From positions 12,127,680-12,191,679 of the forward strand of contig NC_071391.1 of the NCBI RefSeq assembly GCF_022682495.2: 64,000 bases of DNA, read 5' to 3'. Below the pieces are notes generated by a model. That model was not told the origin of the DNA. It searched no databases and saw only the letters and a list, made by a program, of their open reading frames with translations. Shown here one piece after another: positions 23,831 through 35,315 of the stretch; positions within the stretch are counted from its first letter, which is position 1; every line of letters begins with the position of its first letter. The translations under genes and the position numbers were made by a program. This DNA comes from Desmodus rotundus (lineage: Eukaryota; Chordata; Mammalia; Chiroptera; Phyllostomidae).

Positions 23831-26800
23831 CAGCTAATTTTATATTCACAACATACACAGTGCAACTCATTTCACACACTATCTAACAACAAGTAATATC
23901 CCACACAATTTAGAAGAAAATAACACTTTGAGTGAGATGTCTATGTGCGTTTTTAATGTGGGAATAATTAGCTCATACATATGAGACAACCGGGCAGGTA
24001 TTTCATAAACGTCAGTATTACAAACGGTCAATCCTAGAATTCCTTAACTGAATCCTCGCCTAGACTATCTGTATTTCGAAGCTGAGAGAAAATTACAGAT
24101 ATACCCTCTTCTTGCCATTTCTATCCTCTCCCTTCTTTTACCTCCTCCTCACCCTGGAAAAGAAAAAGCTTTGAAAATATAATGAACCCCCATGTAATGA
24201 AACTCTTCCTGTGGTTTTCAAACTCAGTGACTGAAATACTCACTGTGGCTGTCAGAGCCCTCTAACTGCCGCCAACATCCGGCTCTCCACTAGTTCTTCT
24301 CGGTGCTTCTGCTTCTGGGTCTGCCAGCCAAGCCTCACACTGCCCAGAGCATCTGGTCTCCGAATTTCCCATATCTCACAGTGGCTAGGTGACCTTCCTC
24401 ACATACAACCTCCCTCCCCATAGCTACCTGTATACAGAGTTCCTACCTGAAATGCCATCTCCTCAGCAAAGTCTTCCTGCTTTTACCAGTCAAATCACTT
24501 TCTTGCTAATGGCCTTCCACTGTTAAACTGTGTGTGTGTACGTGTGGAATCATGCATTCTCAGTTGTAGCCCTTCCTCATGTTTACTTTCATATCTTTTG
24601 TTCATTGGACTTCACACTATCCCATAAGGCAAGTTTATGTTGTCTTATTTTCTGCACTTCAGGCTGAGCTAAGAGGCAGAGGTTAGCAGACAATAGCGAG
24701 AGAGGAGCTAGGACCAGAAGTCACACCATGGGGCTCTGTGGCAGTTCACTAACACTCTACCCCACCTCTTCCTGCAAAGCATCAGTTTTCAACCACCTGG
24801 CAGAGCCACTTCAAACCCATAAACCTTAAACAGGTAGAGGAGAAACCACTGCTGTTAGCACACCTGTCCTGACTACCCAATGGATGCAAACTTCAGGATG
24901 GGGCAAAGAAATCAGCACTTTATATGTATATTCAGAAACTAATAGTGACGAGGAGGGGATAGAGAGATGAGAGAATGATGGCAGGAATCAGAGCCAAAGG
25001 GGGAAAATGTGTGTGGGGGGAAAAGAAGGAAGAGGTATCAAGGGCTGAGCCAAGGGAAGCCCCATGGTGCAAGGTGAGCACAAACCATGTTAGGGATAAA
25101 GTGTAATTACTTAGCCCTAGGGTTTCAGTAGACAATTTCACTTCTGTCTCTTCCATGCCCCTGATTGTCCGGTCCTCCCTACCAAGAAAGAGGATTGATT
25201 TTTGGCTGGAAGCTGGAGTGATGGTGGCTGTTGTACAGCCAAGGTTGGTATCATTAAGATTAGAACAATCAACACATATTATAGAATCACATTCTCGATC
25301 ACCAGTATCAATACATACTGATTGTATATTATTAATATCCACCTTTATTCTTTTCCCAACCCTAAGGCAGAGGCAGAGGGAGGTATATGATACCCCTACT
25401 CCCTTCAGTGTACCCCCTTTTCCAATAAGAATCAGACCTGAGACTCGCTGCATCCAGCAGAGGCCAGTGACAGCTGGGGGACCCTGATGCATCAGAATCT
25501 GTCAGCGCTGTGGGGAATATAGTCCTGGAACCTCAGGTTTTTCAGGAGAAAGAGCTGGATGATGGCAACTTCCCAAAACCCAGTCCTGAGTGGGAGGCAA
25601 GAAAAAGAAAACAGTTCAGTGTGGCTTGAAGAACTTTGTCTTTTAAACAAAGAGGCAAAACCAGAACAGCTCAGAGTTCTCACTCTTGTAGCTCTGATTT
25701 ACCTTCACATGTGTTTGCAACATGTAAACTGCACAACATACAGGGATCCACCTGGCTGTCTGGTGCAGGATCTATGGAGAGGGGAGATACTCTGGGGATG
25801 GCCAACCTGTCCTACAAAGTGTGAGCGAGACTCACCAAAAGGGTCTGGAATACCAGCAGAAGGGTTCTGAGAACTTTCTAGAGAAAAAAGGAGATATCCC
25901 CACTGAATCCCCACTATCCTGTGGTAGAAACATCTGTAAGGCCAGCTCTGTTACCCCAAAACATTCCCCTGCACAGCACCCAAATTAAAAAGTTCTGTTT
26001 TCCTCCATCAGATATTTATAGCAATTTCATAAAAGTTCAAAAATGCCAGCCTCAGGAGGGACGAGGACTCCACCCTTCCCTCCCAAGCCTGACCACTTTG
26101 CTCAGCAAGCTTCTTAGCCCATTTAATACAGGATCACAGCAAACCCTGGGGCCAATTTATCCCAAAGAGGCTGTCAACAGTCAGAGTCTGTCCTCAGAGC
26201 CCTCCTCCCCTCCCAGTCTGCCCTATGGGACACCTCCCATTTCAGTTACCAAGTGCTCCACCCAGCACCCTGCTCCGGGGGAAAACCATGTTTTCTAAGG
26301 CACACTTAGGCATGGACTTCTGAACTTTACCAAGGCTCTGTCTTGTAAGTCAAATCTTTTCTAATGGCAGACAAAGCTCAGAGCCCAGGTGAATGTTCAG
26401 ACACGTGGGGTACCATTCAATTTGAGCTCCATCCTTTTGTTTCTGTGACTTCTAGGAGAAGTTTTTTCTCCTAGTTTCCTATTCTAGAAAATGTTATCAT
26501 TAGATAAAATCATTATTACACAAATCACAATAATATTGATAAAATATAATTACAATGAAAACTACTAAAGTTTCTCTCATATCTAAAATAATGTGAAGTC
26601 AGTAAATCAGTAAGTAAAGAAAGTATCATTTATACACAATGAGATACACCATGTTGAAACATAGAGGAAATGAGTTTTGATGAATGGATACACACACATA
26701 ACTGTAGCCTCATGGAGTTTATCAACTTTATTCTTCTCTTCATAGCACCAGACTTGAATTTTTTGTCTTCTATTCATGTTCATATTCATATACTTTGCCT

Positions 26801-26890
26801 CTGCTCTTTATTACTTGGTTTTATTTTTATTTTTTATTAGCTGATGTTTTTGTTTAGCATAATGCTGGTAGTTGCTATCTCTTTTCCTAT
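23831..26890. other. Intergenic, no gene seen (copy B)
   Basis: Counterpart of 9391-12447. ORFs such as 24932-25492 and 25559-25870 run over unrelated frames in the two copies and have no domain. Rejected as genes. Confidence 0.6.
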
Positions 26891-27850
26891 TTTCTTAATC
26901 AAAAGTATTGAGGTGACAGTGGCTAATAAAATTATACAGGTGTCAGGAGCGTGTTTCTAAGATACATCACCTACATATTGCACTGTGTGTCTACCACCCA
27001 TAGTCAAATCTTCTTACATCATATATTTGACCCTCTTTACCCTTCACTCACCCCCCTCAGCTCCTTTTCTTCTGGCAATCACCGTACCATTTTTTTATGT
27101 GAGTTTTTGTTTTTCTTGGGGATTTTTTTGATATATTTATTGATTATGCTATTACAGTTGTCCCATTCCCCCCCCTCACTCCACTCCATCCTGCCCACCC
27201 CCTCCCTCCCACATTCCCCCCCTATAGTTCGTGTCCATGGGTCATATTTATAAGTTCTTTGGCTTCTACATTTCCTACACTATTCTTACCCTCCCCCTGT
27301 CTATTTTCCACCTATCATCTATGCTACTTATTCTCTGTACCTTTCCCCCCTCTCCCCCTCCCATTCCCCTATTGACAACCCTCCATGTGATCTCCATGTC
27401 TATGGTTCTGTCCCTGTTCTAGTTGTTTGCCTAGTTTGCTCTTGTTTTTGTTTTAGGTGTGGTCGTTAATAACTGTGAGTTTGCTGTCATTTTTACTCTT
27501 CATATTTTTGATCTTCTTTTTCTTAGGTAACATTTAACATTTCATATAATAAGGGCTTGGTGATGATGAACTCCTTTAACTTGACCTTATCTGAGAAGCA
27601 CTTTATCTTCCCTAACATTCTAAATGATAGCTTTGCTGGATAGAGCAATCTTGGATGTAGGTCCTTGCCTTTCATGATGGAATACTTCTTGCCAGCCCCT
27701 ACTACCGGTTTTCTATCCCACATATGAGTGAAATCACATTATTCTTAACTTTTTCTGTCTGACTTATTTCACTTAGCCTGGTATTCTCAGGGCTCATTCA
27801 TATTGTCAAAAATGGCCATACTTCATCCTTTCATTTGACTTCATTATACG
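26891..27850 (-). mobile_element. Old L1 3' end (copy B), interrupted by a HAL1 fragment
   Basis: Counterpart of 12448-12834. The two parts (26891 to about 27116 and about 27704-27850) are separated by an antisense HAL1 3' piece absent from copy A. Confidence 0.7.
27117..27703 (-). mobile_element. 5'-truncated HAL1-like element 3, copy B only
   Basis: Minus strand: poly-A end at about 27119-27128, then the 3' UTR (revcomp of aatagcataatcaataaata), then the last part of ORF1 (LLYPAKLSF, KIKCFSDKVKLKEF). Homology to the two long HAL1 copies stops near 27695, inside ORF1. Copy A lacks it at about 12673. A clean target duplication is not visible; about 10 bp of the copy A site (ttctttgtt) seem to be missing, so the junction may be atypical. 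Confidence 0.8.
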
Positions 27851-28995
27851 TTTCCTTCTGAGGATGTGAGGTTAGTCTGTTCCAAGCCTCACCCCATCTC
27901 CTGGTGGTTTGCTGGCAACCTTTGGAGTTCCACGGCTTGTACATGCATCACCCAGTCTCTGCCTCCATCTTCACATTGTAACAGGGTGCGGCCAAGGGGG
28001 GGCCCCAAAAAGGGATTTCTAATGGGGTCCAGAACTCAAGGTGCCCAGGAAATATTAGAAAAATATATATATAGGATGACTCACCCCCACAAGCCTGAGC
28101 TGGGGAAAAAGACACATTGAGAGCTGTTTTGCATAGCAACAGCTGTACAGCTAACCTCTGGCATGGTCATTTACATATCTATAACCTTTGGTTTCATAGA
28201 TATGTTCAATACTGTGGCCAAGGTTTGAGCCAGGGGGATAGAAGTGACTTCCACCCATGATGTAACTGGGAGGCAACTCGCCCTGGTTCCACTTACCTGC
28301 AGGAGAGCTTGGAGAACATTGGCTCCATGCCATGGGGCCACACCTGCCCAGACTTACTATGGCAGCCCAGTAAAGCTGGAAGAATACAGGAATGCTGGAA
28401 GGTGTAACTGATTGTAGGAGGAGTTGGAGAAGGGAGAGAGGACCACATGGTTTTGGCAGAGTGGAGACCCCATGGAAGAAACACAGCTGGTAGTGCCAGG
28501 AGCCTAAACCACAGACTTCTACTTCTTTTCCTGAGATACAGGACCCCAGACTGGACAGAGGGAGAAGGAAGGACTGTGTACATCTGTGGGTGTTCTAAAG
28601 GACTTCAGTATATTAATGAAGACATTAAGTCATTACTCTAAGTCTGTATAACTTTTAAATAAATAATTCCTTTCCTTTTCACCAGTCTCTGCCATTGAGA
28701 GATGTCTTTCCTCTGGAGATGGGGAAGGCAAACCTAGTAGGTCGGGGCCCACCCCTAGAACAAAAGGGGGGGTCCATTCCATAACAATATATTGTTCACC
28801 TTTTCCCAGTCTTTTCTGTAACAACATGGCATGTGTGCTTGTGTCTCTGAGACCAAATTTCCCCTTTTCATGAAGACACGAGTAATATTGGATTAGATCC
28901 ACCCCAACAACCTTACCTTAATAAGATGGTCACACTCATAACCACAGGGGCTAGGATTTCAACATCTTTTTAGGGAATGCAATTCAACCCACAGC
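27851..28995 (-). mobile_element. Ancient MaLR/ERVL-like LTR (copy B), split by a younger LTR
   Basis: Counterpart of 12835-13330. The left part ends at 27976 (cttcacat) and the right part resumes at 28824 (acatggcatgtg). The inserted LTR occupies the space between. Confidence 0.5.
27977..28823 (+). mobile_element. Solo LTR, full copy (847 bp)
   Basis: Starts TGTAACAGGG and ends CTGTAACA, flanked by the direct repeat acat (27973-27976 and 28824-28827). A polyadenylation-type aaataaataattc near 28655-28668 is followed by a pyrimidine-rich U5-like stretch (ctttccttttcaccagtctc). There is no internal viral gene, so it is a solo LTR. The shared insertion point with 12964-13143 shows it is older than the duplication. 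A class I-like assignment rests only on the 4-bp duplication and TG...CA ends. Confidence 0.7.
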
Positions 28996-30402
28996 AAACC
29001 CTAGCATTGGAGAAGTGTTCTGAGGGAAATCATACTGAAGGACTGAGGCTCTCCGAATTTCCTCCAAAAGACCTGCTGTTGCTCCTGCCCTCCATCAGCA
29101 CCCTTCTCCTGTGAAGCCCAGGTTTCCATATCCTATCGATGCCCAGATTCAACTAATGCTCCCAGGGCAAAATCAGTCACACAGTTCAACTTTTTGAAGA
29201 TCTTCTCTCTGAAGCCCATGCCTTTCATTTAGGTTGTCTCCTACTGCTCATACAGGCGATTTCTCTATTGTATTTGGCTTTCTAGGTACGCATGATAAGA
29301 GCATTTTTGGCCACAAGTTATTGAACCTCACCCAGGAGCAGAAATTCATTTACATATATTTTTATTTATTCAATTCATAGTTATTAACCACACACTATGG
29401 ACCAGATGCTATTCTAGGTACTGGGGATCTAATGGTAAATCTTTTTTAAAAAGACACAAATCCCTACCCTCATATAAAATGTATTCTAGTACAAACACAA
29501 AAAAATGAATACAAAACTATATGACATGTTAGGAAATGATACTCCCTAAGGAGAAGAATTAAGCAGAGATGGAAGAATAGGAGATACACAATGTTAGTAG
29601 GTGGGAGGTGCGTGTCTATGAGTTAGTCAGAAAACTCATTATTGAGAAGACACATTTTAACAATAAACCAGAGAATATGAGGAGGTGAGCCATGCCTATA
29701 TCCAAAGGACAAATAATGAAGACACAGAAAACAACCTGTGTGAAGCTCCTTAGGCAGGAGCACACCTGATGTCGTGTAAAAAGTTTTCAGGGATGACGTC
29801 CTGTATGTCACCTCGGATCGAACAATCATTAGAGTGGAGCAGGAGTAGACACAAGCTAGAAATGATGGAGGTGTAGTTGAAAATTAGCAGATATGAAATT
29901 GGGAGATTTTGGAAGGATTTGAATCATAGGTAATGACTAGGTCTAGGGTACCACCATGGGGGGAGCAGCTGAGAGATTAAAGAACAAGTTGGTTGTTGTA
30001 AATTAACATATCAAAACTTCATATTACAAATTCAAACATGTACTTTAAGTTCCTTTCAAAGTTTTATCCTAACGACATACTTTTGAATCAACCTCTTCTC
30101 CTTTATAGCCTTTTGCTTATTTTTAATAATTGCATCAAAACTAATTTCCAGGGTTTGGTGGGATCAGGGGTGGGAAGTGGGGATGGCTGTGATGGGGGGA
30201 AGTAGTGCGGGTAGGGCAGACACAACGGTACTTGAACAACAATAAATAAATAAATAAACAAACAAATAAATAAATAAAGTTAAAAGACCTTTACAAAGTG
30301 GAAAAATGCACACATTAGCCTACACTCAGAGACAATACAATTTAAATACTCCAGGCATATTAAAGTGCTTTGATCCTCAACAAACACATTTTTCTTAATT
30401 AT
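28996..30402. other. Intergenic to the end of copy B
   Basis: Includes the empty site of HAL1 element 1 (aacaataaacca, about 29659-29670) and an AT-rich (aaat)n/(aaac)n stretch at 30238-30280. No gene seen. Confidence 0.65.
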
Positions 30403-30534
30403 TACTCAAAGAGAAAAAGACACAGGGCTTTTCAGACAATGAGAAATGTCAAAGGGTAATTTCCTATACAGTACAAATGGCTTGATCATTAAAAACTGCC
30501 AGTAGTGACTAAAATATCATTAAAAAAACATTTG
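30403..30534. other. Unique flank right of the duplication
   Basis: No match in copy A. Ends in the 5' target duplication (aaaaaaacatttg, 30522-30534) of the next HAL1 element. Confidence 0.6.
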
Positions 30535-32450
30535 AGGAGAACCAAGATGGCGGCGTAGGTAGACACACTGCACCTCCTCACACAACCAGAACTGATGGAA
30601 AATCGAACGGCAAGGAAGTCCAACACCAAAGAAATAAAAAATAAACATTCATCCAGACCGGTGGGAGGGGTGGAGACGGGCAGCGGGTGGGGGGGGTGGT
30701 GGAAGGACTCGAGTTGCCATGGTGGGACCGAGACTGGAGGAGTGTGGGACAAACAGGGAAGGCAGTCTGGCCACTAGCAGACCCTGTGGCCCCACACTCA
30801 CGCACAGATAAACCGGGACAAACGGCGGGGAGCGCAGCAGACCGAGTAACCCAGGGCTCCAGAGCAGGGAAATAAAGCCTCAGACCTCTGATTGAATGCG
30901 GGAGTAGGGGTGGAGCAGGAGAGACTCCCAGCCCCACAGGAGAGGTCGTTGGAGAGACTCACAGGGGCCTAAGGCGTGCACAAGCCCACCCACTTAGGAG
31001 CCAGCACCAGAGGGGCCCAATTTCATTGTGGGTAGTGCAGGGGGTGACGAGGTCCGGTGGAGAGTGGAGCGGGCGCCATTGCTCCCTCTCGGCCCCTCCC
31101 CCACATACACCATCACTGCGGAGCGACCAGCATTACCCCGCCCCGGTGAACACCTAAGGCTCTGCCCCTTTAAGTAACAGAAGTGCCAAGACAAAAAAAA
31201 AAAAAAAATGGCCCAAATGACAGAACACTTCAAAGCTCCAGAAAAATGCAACTAAGCGAGGAAGAGATAGCCAACCTATCGGATGCACAATTCGAAACAC
31301 TGGATATTAAGACTCTCACAGAATTGGTTGAATTGGTTTGAAAACTAGATGAAAAAATGAAGGCTATGCCAAGAAAAACAAAGGAAAATGTACAGGGAAA
31401 CAATAGTGATGCAAAGGAAACTGGGACTCAAATCAATGGTGTGGAGCAGAAGGAAGAAAGAAACAGCCAACCAGAAAAGAATGAAGAAACAAGAATTCGG
31501 AAAAAGGAGGAGAGGCTTAGGAACCTCCAGGACATATTTAAACGTTCCAACATCCGAATTATAGGGGTGCCAGAAGGAGAAGAGGAAGAGCAACAAATTG
31601 AAAACTTCTTTGAACAAATAATGAAGGAGAACTTCCCTAATCTGGCAAAGGAAATAGACTTCCAGGAAGCCCAGGAAGCTCAGAGAGTCCCAAAGAAGCT
31701 GGACCCAAGGAGGAACACACCAAGGCACATCTTGGCTAATTACATTAGCCAAGATGAAACAGACAGAGAGAATCTTAGAAGCAGCAAGAGAAAAGGAGAC
31801 AGTTACCTACAAAGGACTTCCCATAAGACTGTCAGCTGATTTCTCAAAAGAGACCTTAGAGGCAAGAAGGAACTGGCAAGTAGTATTCCAAGTCATGAAA
31901 GGCAAGGGCCTACATCCAAGATTACTGTATCCAGCAAAGCTATCATTTAGAATGCAAGGGAAGATAAAGTGCTTCTCAGATAAGGTCAAGTTAAAGGAGT
32001 TCATCATCACCAAGCCCTTATTATATGAAACGTTAAAGGGACTTACCTAAGAAAAAGAAGATAAAAAATATGAACAGTAAAAATGACAGCAAACTCACAG
32101 TTATTAACAACCACACCTAAACAAAAACAAGAGCAAACTAGGCAAACAACTAGAACAGGAACAGAACCATAGAGCTGGAGATCACATGGAGGGTTGTCAA
32201 TAGGGGAGTGGGAGGGGGAGAGGGGGGGAAGGTACAGAGAATAAGTAGCATTGATGATAGGTAGAAAATAGACAGGGGGAGGGTAAGAATAGTGTAGGAA
32301 ATGTAGAAGCCAAAGAACTTATAAGTATGACCCATGGACATGAACTATAGGGGGGGAATGTGGGAGGGAGGGGGTGGGCAGGATGGAGTTGTGTGAAGGG
32401 GCAGAAATGGGACAACTGTAATAGCATAATCAATAAATATATCCAAAAAA
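30535..32450 (+). mobile_element. HAL1-like (half-L1) retrotransposon 2
   Basis: A 1.92-kb element flanked by a 13-bp duplication (30522-30534 and 32451-32463, partly overlapping the A-tail). It has the same parts as element 1: agaaccaagatggcggc start, CpG-rich leader, A-run at about 31193-31207, ORF1-type frame, 3' UTR ending aatagcataatcaataaata, A-tail. The leader region 31075-31190 is almost identical to 14608-14725 of element 1, implying recent common origin. It lies just outside copy B, so the two are independent insertions and not products of the segmental duplication. Confidence 0.82.
31246..32050 (+). pseudogene. HAL1 ORF1 (L1 ORF1p-like), interrupted
   Basis: Same protein as in element 1: N-terminal 31 codons, an in-frame TGA at 31339-31341, then the main frame 31357-31839. 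A net +4-nt change near 31730 shifts the frame, and the C-terminal domain continues as 31754-32050 (YKGLPIRLSADFS, LLYPAKLSFRMQGK, ending KGLT). An ATGGCC at 31208, where L1 ORF1 would start, is out of frame by the same step as in element 1. The TGA is shared with element 1; the later frameshift is private. Confidence 0.75.
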
Positions 32451-32463
32451 AAAAAAACATTTG

Positions 32464-33204
32464 TGGGGACTGAAGAACATAAAATAAGAATATTTTTATA
32501 ATTATTAACTACTGTCAAAGAGCCTTCCACTTTGACTGTTTCATTATACACTAGAAATAATTTTATTATACAATGAATATATTTATAATAAAATCTGCAT
32601 CAAACTTTTCATAGATTACAGGGTGTGAAAAGTACTCTTCAAAAATTCATAGTTTTCCAGTCCCACACTCCAAAAGTAACTGGTAATTCCTTGCATATTG
32701 TTCCAGGTTATTCAGGGTCATATATATCCCTTTTTATGGAAAAAATTGGATCATTTTCCATCATTTCTAAAATTACAGCAATACAGCATATATTTCTCAT
32801 AAAATTTTAAATAGGAACATTGCCTGATTTATTTGGTTAAAATTACGATATATATTTCTTTTACTACTGATTTGGGACAATATTTTTGTATATTCTTTTA
32901 CTTCTTACATTTCATCTATCTGAATTATGTATATCTTTCATCAGTTTGTTTTTTAATGTCTTTCTTTTGAACTCTAGCTTTTCTAACCTTTTATACAGAC
33001 AAATCTATCAACTTTTCCCCTTTCTAGTTTAATCTGTTGCTTCAGTCTGTGAGTTATCATCTTTATTCTCTCTCATAATATATCTATGACTTTTAATAAT
33101 AATGTCAAACGACCCAGAATTTATGTCATTATGGGTTTGGAGATACTTTTCTTCCTCCTAATTAATCATCAGTCCTTCAGTGAATCTATAACACTTTCAA
33201 ATCA
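32464..33204. other. Intergenic, AT-rich, no gene seen
   Basis: AT-rich unique-looking DNA ending in the 5' target duplication of the VES SINE (33188-33204). Confidence 0.6.
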
Positions 33205-33411
33205 CCCTGGCTGACATGGCTCAGTGTATTGACTGCTGGCCTGTGAACCAAAGGGTTCCTGGTTCAATTCCCAGTCAGGGCACAGGCTTGCGTTGTGCAC
33301 CAGGTCCCCAGTAGGGGGCGTGCAAGAGGCAACCAAACATTGATGTTTCTCTGTCTTTCTCCTTCCATTCTCCTCTCTGTAAAAACAAAATAAAATAATC
33401 TTTTAAGAGAA
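33205..33411 (+). mobile_element. VES SINE with 17-bp target duplication
   Basis: Starts ccctggctgacatggctcag, contains ggttcaattcccagtcaggg and gtagggggcgtgcaagaggc, and ends in an A-rich tail. The direct repeat ataacactttcaaatca is perfect at 33188-33204 and 33412-33428, so both element borders are certain. Confidence 0.95.
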
Positions 33412-33428
33412 ATAACACTTTCAAATCA

Positions 33429-34772
33429 GTCATCATATAGGTACTAAGAACCTAAACATATCTGCAGTCAAGGTAACAGAAAAAATCCATTAAAAATCCT
33501 TTCTTTATTCATTTATTTTTATTTTTGATCAAACAATAAATCAAAGATGTCCTCAACCCCTTTACAATCAGGTTGGTAAAATAACATGCCTTTACATAAG
33601 AGAATTACCTACATAAGAATTACACACAACTGAATTAATACTACCAAATGAATATCGGTTCAAAAAATAGAAATATCCCAAGAGAATGAATTAACTGGTC
33701 AATGAAAGTTCAAAAACGACAAAGAAATAAAGTTATGGCTTGCGTGTTAAAATTTCCAACAAGGTTCTCTGACATTCAATATTCAATAAGCTTATACTGA
33801 GTTTGCCTAAGTGAAATATTTAAATATTAGTAAATAAAATTTCCCTTGTACCTCTAATGAAGTTACACATCTAATTACAACTTTGTTTGCTTGCAGTTCA
33901 GTAAAAATAGTATTGGTTGAATATGATAAACTAGAGATGTTATAATAATTACAAAGCTCAGGTTGGCAGTTTCAATCATCTCTGATGACTGCAAATGAAT
34001 TAATTGATTACTGCTTAATTTCAATATATTAGCTCCTAATAAAAAGCAAACACCAAATGGAGGGAGCTTTTGTCTGTGAAGACAGGAGGAGTTGGGGAGA
34101 AGAGTGAGCAAAATATCACAAGGGAGAAACATACATTGGTTCAGCTAAACATAGAGATAACCTCCCTAAAAACTGCTGTCATTAGTTGAAAAGTTGGAAG
34201 AGATAAAATTATGGACAGATGTTGGACAACCATGAAAACCAGGTCATATAGTTCTACTTTGTTTTCTTTTCAATAAGCAAAGAGAAGTTTTGGGGACATA
34301 AGACACGAACTTAGCTCTTGACAAGATGTACGCAGAAGCTCAGACAAACACTTTGGGGGGATTTAGCCCTGAACTCCCACATGTTTCCTAACACTCCTGT
34401 GCTTTCCTAACTCTCAGATCTGGGGGTACATCACAATAGTGGAGAATGTAATTTTCCTTTCTTTAATTCTTACTTTTCCCTATTGAAATGTTAAACCAGT
34501 TCAAATATATTTGTATCTAAAAGTCTCCCCTTTTTTCCCAGATAAATAAATGTTTCTATCACCTATTTGCCTGTATTGCTGTGTGTTATTAACTATATAT
34601 TTAATTGAATAACACAATCCTAGATTATATATTACTCTTGTTGTACAATCTTATATTCAAACAATATTTACTTTCATTATTTCATTTGACCTGCACATTC
34701 TTTTACAAGATAAGTGTGGCCATTTGCCTGATCCTTTCAAATGCAAACTTTGACCTGTGATACAGAAAGTTT
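33429..34772. other. Intergenic, no gene seen
   Basis: AT-rich, no recognised repeat or coding region. The antisense ORF 33875-34132 has no domain. Confidence 0.6.
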
Positions 34773-35203
34773 TTCCACTTATAGGTGAGATCATATGGTA
34801 TTTCTCTTTTACCACATGGCTTATTTCACTCAGCATAATGTTCTCTAGTTCCATCCATGCTCTTGCAAAGGGTAGGACTCTTTCTTTCTTTCTGTTGCAT
34901 AGTATTCCATCATGTAAAGGTACCACGGTTTTTTGATCCACTCATTTACTGGGAAAACTAACCAACAAAACAAACAAGCAAGCAAAATATAACCAGAGAC
35001 ATTGAAATTAAGAACAAACTAACAGTAGCCAGAGGGGAGGTAGGAGGGGATAATGGGGGAAAAAGGGGGAAGTGTTGTCAGAAATATGTACAAAGGATAC
35101 ATGGACAAAGCCAGAGGAGCAGGATCAAGGGTGGGGAGTGGGGTGAGAAAGAGTGGTCGGCATAAAATGGAGACAACTGTACTTGAACAACAATAAAAAA
35201 CTT
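34773..35203. mobile_element. L1 3' fragment with 5' inversion (twin-primed)
   Basis: 34773-34949 is antisense ORF2 C-terminus/3' UTR start (gtgagatcatatgg, then tagtattccatcatgtaaa). 34950-35203 is sense 3' UTR (aaccagagacattgaaatta to acaactgtacttgaacaac plus A-tail). The two pieces are adjacent in the L1 consensus but in opposite orientation, the hallmark of twin priming. Confidence 0.85.
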
Positions 35204-35315
35204 AATAATAGAAATTTAAAGAAAGAAAAAAGAAATAAAGAAAAAACAAAGAAGGAAGGGAGGAAGGAAGGAAGGAAGGAAGGAAGGGAGGAAGGAAGGG
35301 AGAGAAAGAAAGAAA
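35204..35315 (+). repeat. Purine-rich (GAAA/GGAA)n microsatellite after the L1 tail
   Basis: Begins as an L1 A-tail with gaaagaaaaaagaaataaag and expands into ggaagg/gaaggaagg units (about 35251-35300). An origin from the A-tail is inferred. Confidence 0.9.

Larger units (their letters stand above)
16781..30402. repeat. Tandem segmental duplication, copy B
   Basis: 13.6-kb second copy, same orientation as A. The coordinate offset to A steps from about 16475 (before the A-only L1) to about 14420-14437 (middle), about 15015 (after the B-only HAL1 fragment) and about 15683 (after the LTR). These steps match the indels listed. It contains an intact OR4C11-like gene at 21771-22685. Confidence 0.93.

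Noticed and set aside
30522..30534. HAL1 element 2 as the duplicate of element 1
   Set aside because: Positions relative to the duplicated unit differ and the target duplications are different sequences, so they are separate insertions.
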